Part shown: in pieces, positions 14,249 to 14,552 of the stretch
Layout: the number at the start of each line of letters is the position of its first letter
Position numbering within the stretch: the first letter of the stretch is position 1
NCBI GenBank assembly: GCA_003136075.1
Contig: PNBP01000170.1
Location: 12,866-27,417 of the forward strand
Direction of reading: 5' to 3'
DNA from: Methanoregula sp.
GTDB taxonomy: Archaea; Halobacteriota; Methanomicrobia; Methanomicrobiales; Methanospirillaceae
DNA: 14,552 bases
Notes under the pieces: generated by a model
The model's input: the letters and a program-made list of their open reading frames with translations, nothing else
Told to the model about the DNA's origin: nothing
The model's database searches: none
Translations under genes and position numbers: made by a program

Positions 14249-14289
14249 GTTTCAATATTATTTCCCTAATCTGGCGTCAAAATTGAAAC
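14249..14289. repeat. 8-base inverted repeat downstream of isomerase copy B
   Basis: gtttcaat (14249-14256) and attgaaac (14282-14289) form a perfect inverted repeat with a 25-base loop. It sits between the copy B stop and the toxin-antitoxin promoter. On the minus strand it is T-rich (ggatttttgtttcaatttt at about 14280-14298) and may end the isomerase transcript. Confidence 0.4.
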
Positions 14290-14315
14290 AAAAATCCCTT
14301 CTTGGAGTAAATAAT

Positions 14316-14552
14316 TCATGACACTATCAGCTGACCGGATAAAAAACCAGCATAATTTTCCGGATGATTCAGCAGTTGAGCGATTCGATCATTCCCGATA
14401 AAATCGTATAACGAGTTTCCTTCCCCAAGGTCATGGATTACCGAACGGATATTTTTCACCCTCCGCAACGGTGGACCATCCCTGTAGGCAGGATTTTTTT
14501 TGATGGTCCCCCCGATAAGTTCATAACGGGCAGCCCCGTGCATGTTTTCATA
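14316..14552 (-). CDS. Cupin glucose-6-phosphate isomerase copy B, C-terminal part (runs off the window)
   Basis: The visible 78-79 codons encode the C-terminal third of an archaeal cupin phosphoglucose isomerase, which interconverts glucose-6-phosphate and fructose-6-phosphate. MHGAARYELIGGTIKKNPAY is identical to copy A. The following segment, to NSLYDFIGNDRIAQLLNHPENY, is similar but clearly diverged. The gene continues past the right edge, so the ATG at 14543 is internal, not a start. This is presumably the functional copy, but the metal-binding motif is outside the window. Confidence 0.85.
   Translation of the reverse strand, partial: YENMHGAARYELIGGTIKKNPAYRDGPPLRRVKNIRSVIHDLGEGNSLYDFIGNDRIAQLLNHPENYAGFLSGQLIVS

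Noticed and set aside
14249..14289. gtttcaat ... attgaaac resembles the ends of archaeal CRISPR repeats
   Set aside because: It occurs once, with no repeat-spacer periodicity and no cas genes. It is better read as a simple inverted repeat or terminator region.

Overview
The window looks like chromosomal DNA of a methanogenic archaeon, most likely Methanomicrobiales near Methanoregula. That placement is inference from gene content: an ADP-dependent sugar kinase, a cupin-type (archaeal) glucose-6-phosphate isomerase, a GH57 amylase beside a GT4/GT5 glycosyltransferase, a DUF234 archaeal ATPase, AF2212-like (DUF104) and PIN toxin-antitoxin genes, TATA-box promoters and GGAGG-type ribosome sites. 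No rRNA, tRNA, CRISPR array or transposase was seen.

Layout. 216-2797 (minus) is a two-gene glycan operon, GH57 amylase then glycosyltransferase, overlapping by 19 bases. 2798-3685 is a long AT-rich spacer. 3686-4936 (minus) is the ADP-dependent kinase. 5047-5812 is a second long spacer full of inverted repeats. 5813-6462 (plus) is a GC-rich two-gene cassette: an unrecognised 167-residue protein and a 45-residue single-span membrane protein, closed by a clear terminator. 7024-8193 (minus) is a response regulator fused to TPRs. 8655-9285 (plus) is a VapBC-type toxin-antitoxin pair. 9548-10930 (minus) is the DUF234 ATPase, with a HicB-like remnant behind it. 11408-12766 (plus) is bifunctional ManC. 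12827-14552 (minus) holds two copies of the cupin glucose-6-phosphate isomerase, one lacking its 5' part and one running off the edge, with a PIN/AF2212-like pair between them.

How the genes fit together. The kinase, isomerase, ManC, amylase and glycosyltransferase cover glycogen-like polymer turnover, entry into the modified archaeal Embden-Meyerhof route, and supply of mannose phosphate or GDP-mannose for surface glycans. They are interleaved with toxin-antitoxin and ATPase genes, which suggests accessory insertions into a sugar-metabolism neighbourhood.

The most unusual signal is non-coding. A GC-rich element of about 70 bases occurs three times in the spacers (3142-3209 plus, 5178-5243 minus, 6764-6833 plus). 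It has a conserved core, and in two copies the paired arms of a hairpin differ in a compensating way. I know of no name for it; it could be a structured RNA family or a small non-autonomous mobile repeat. The second notable signal is the mosaic isomerase duplication: 87 of 88 bases identical on one side of a sharp boundary and clearly diverged on the other.
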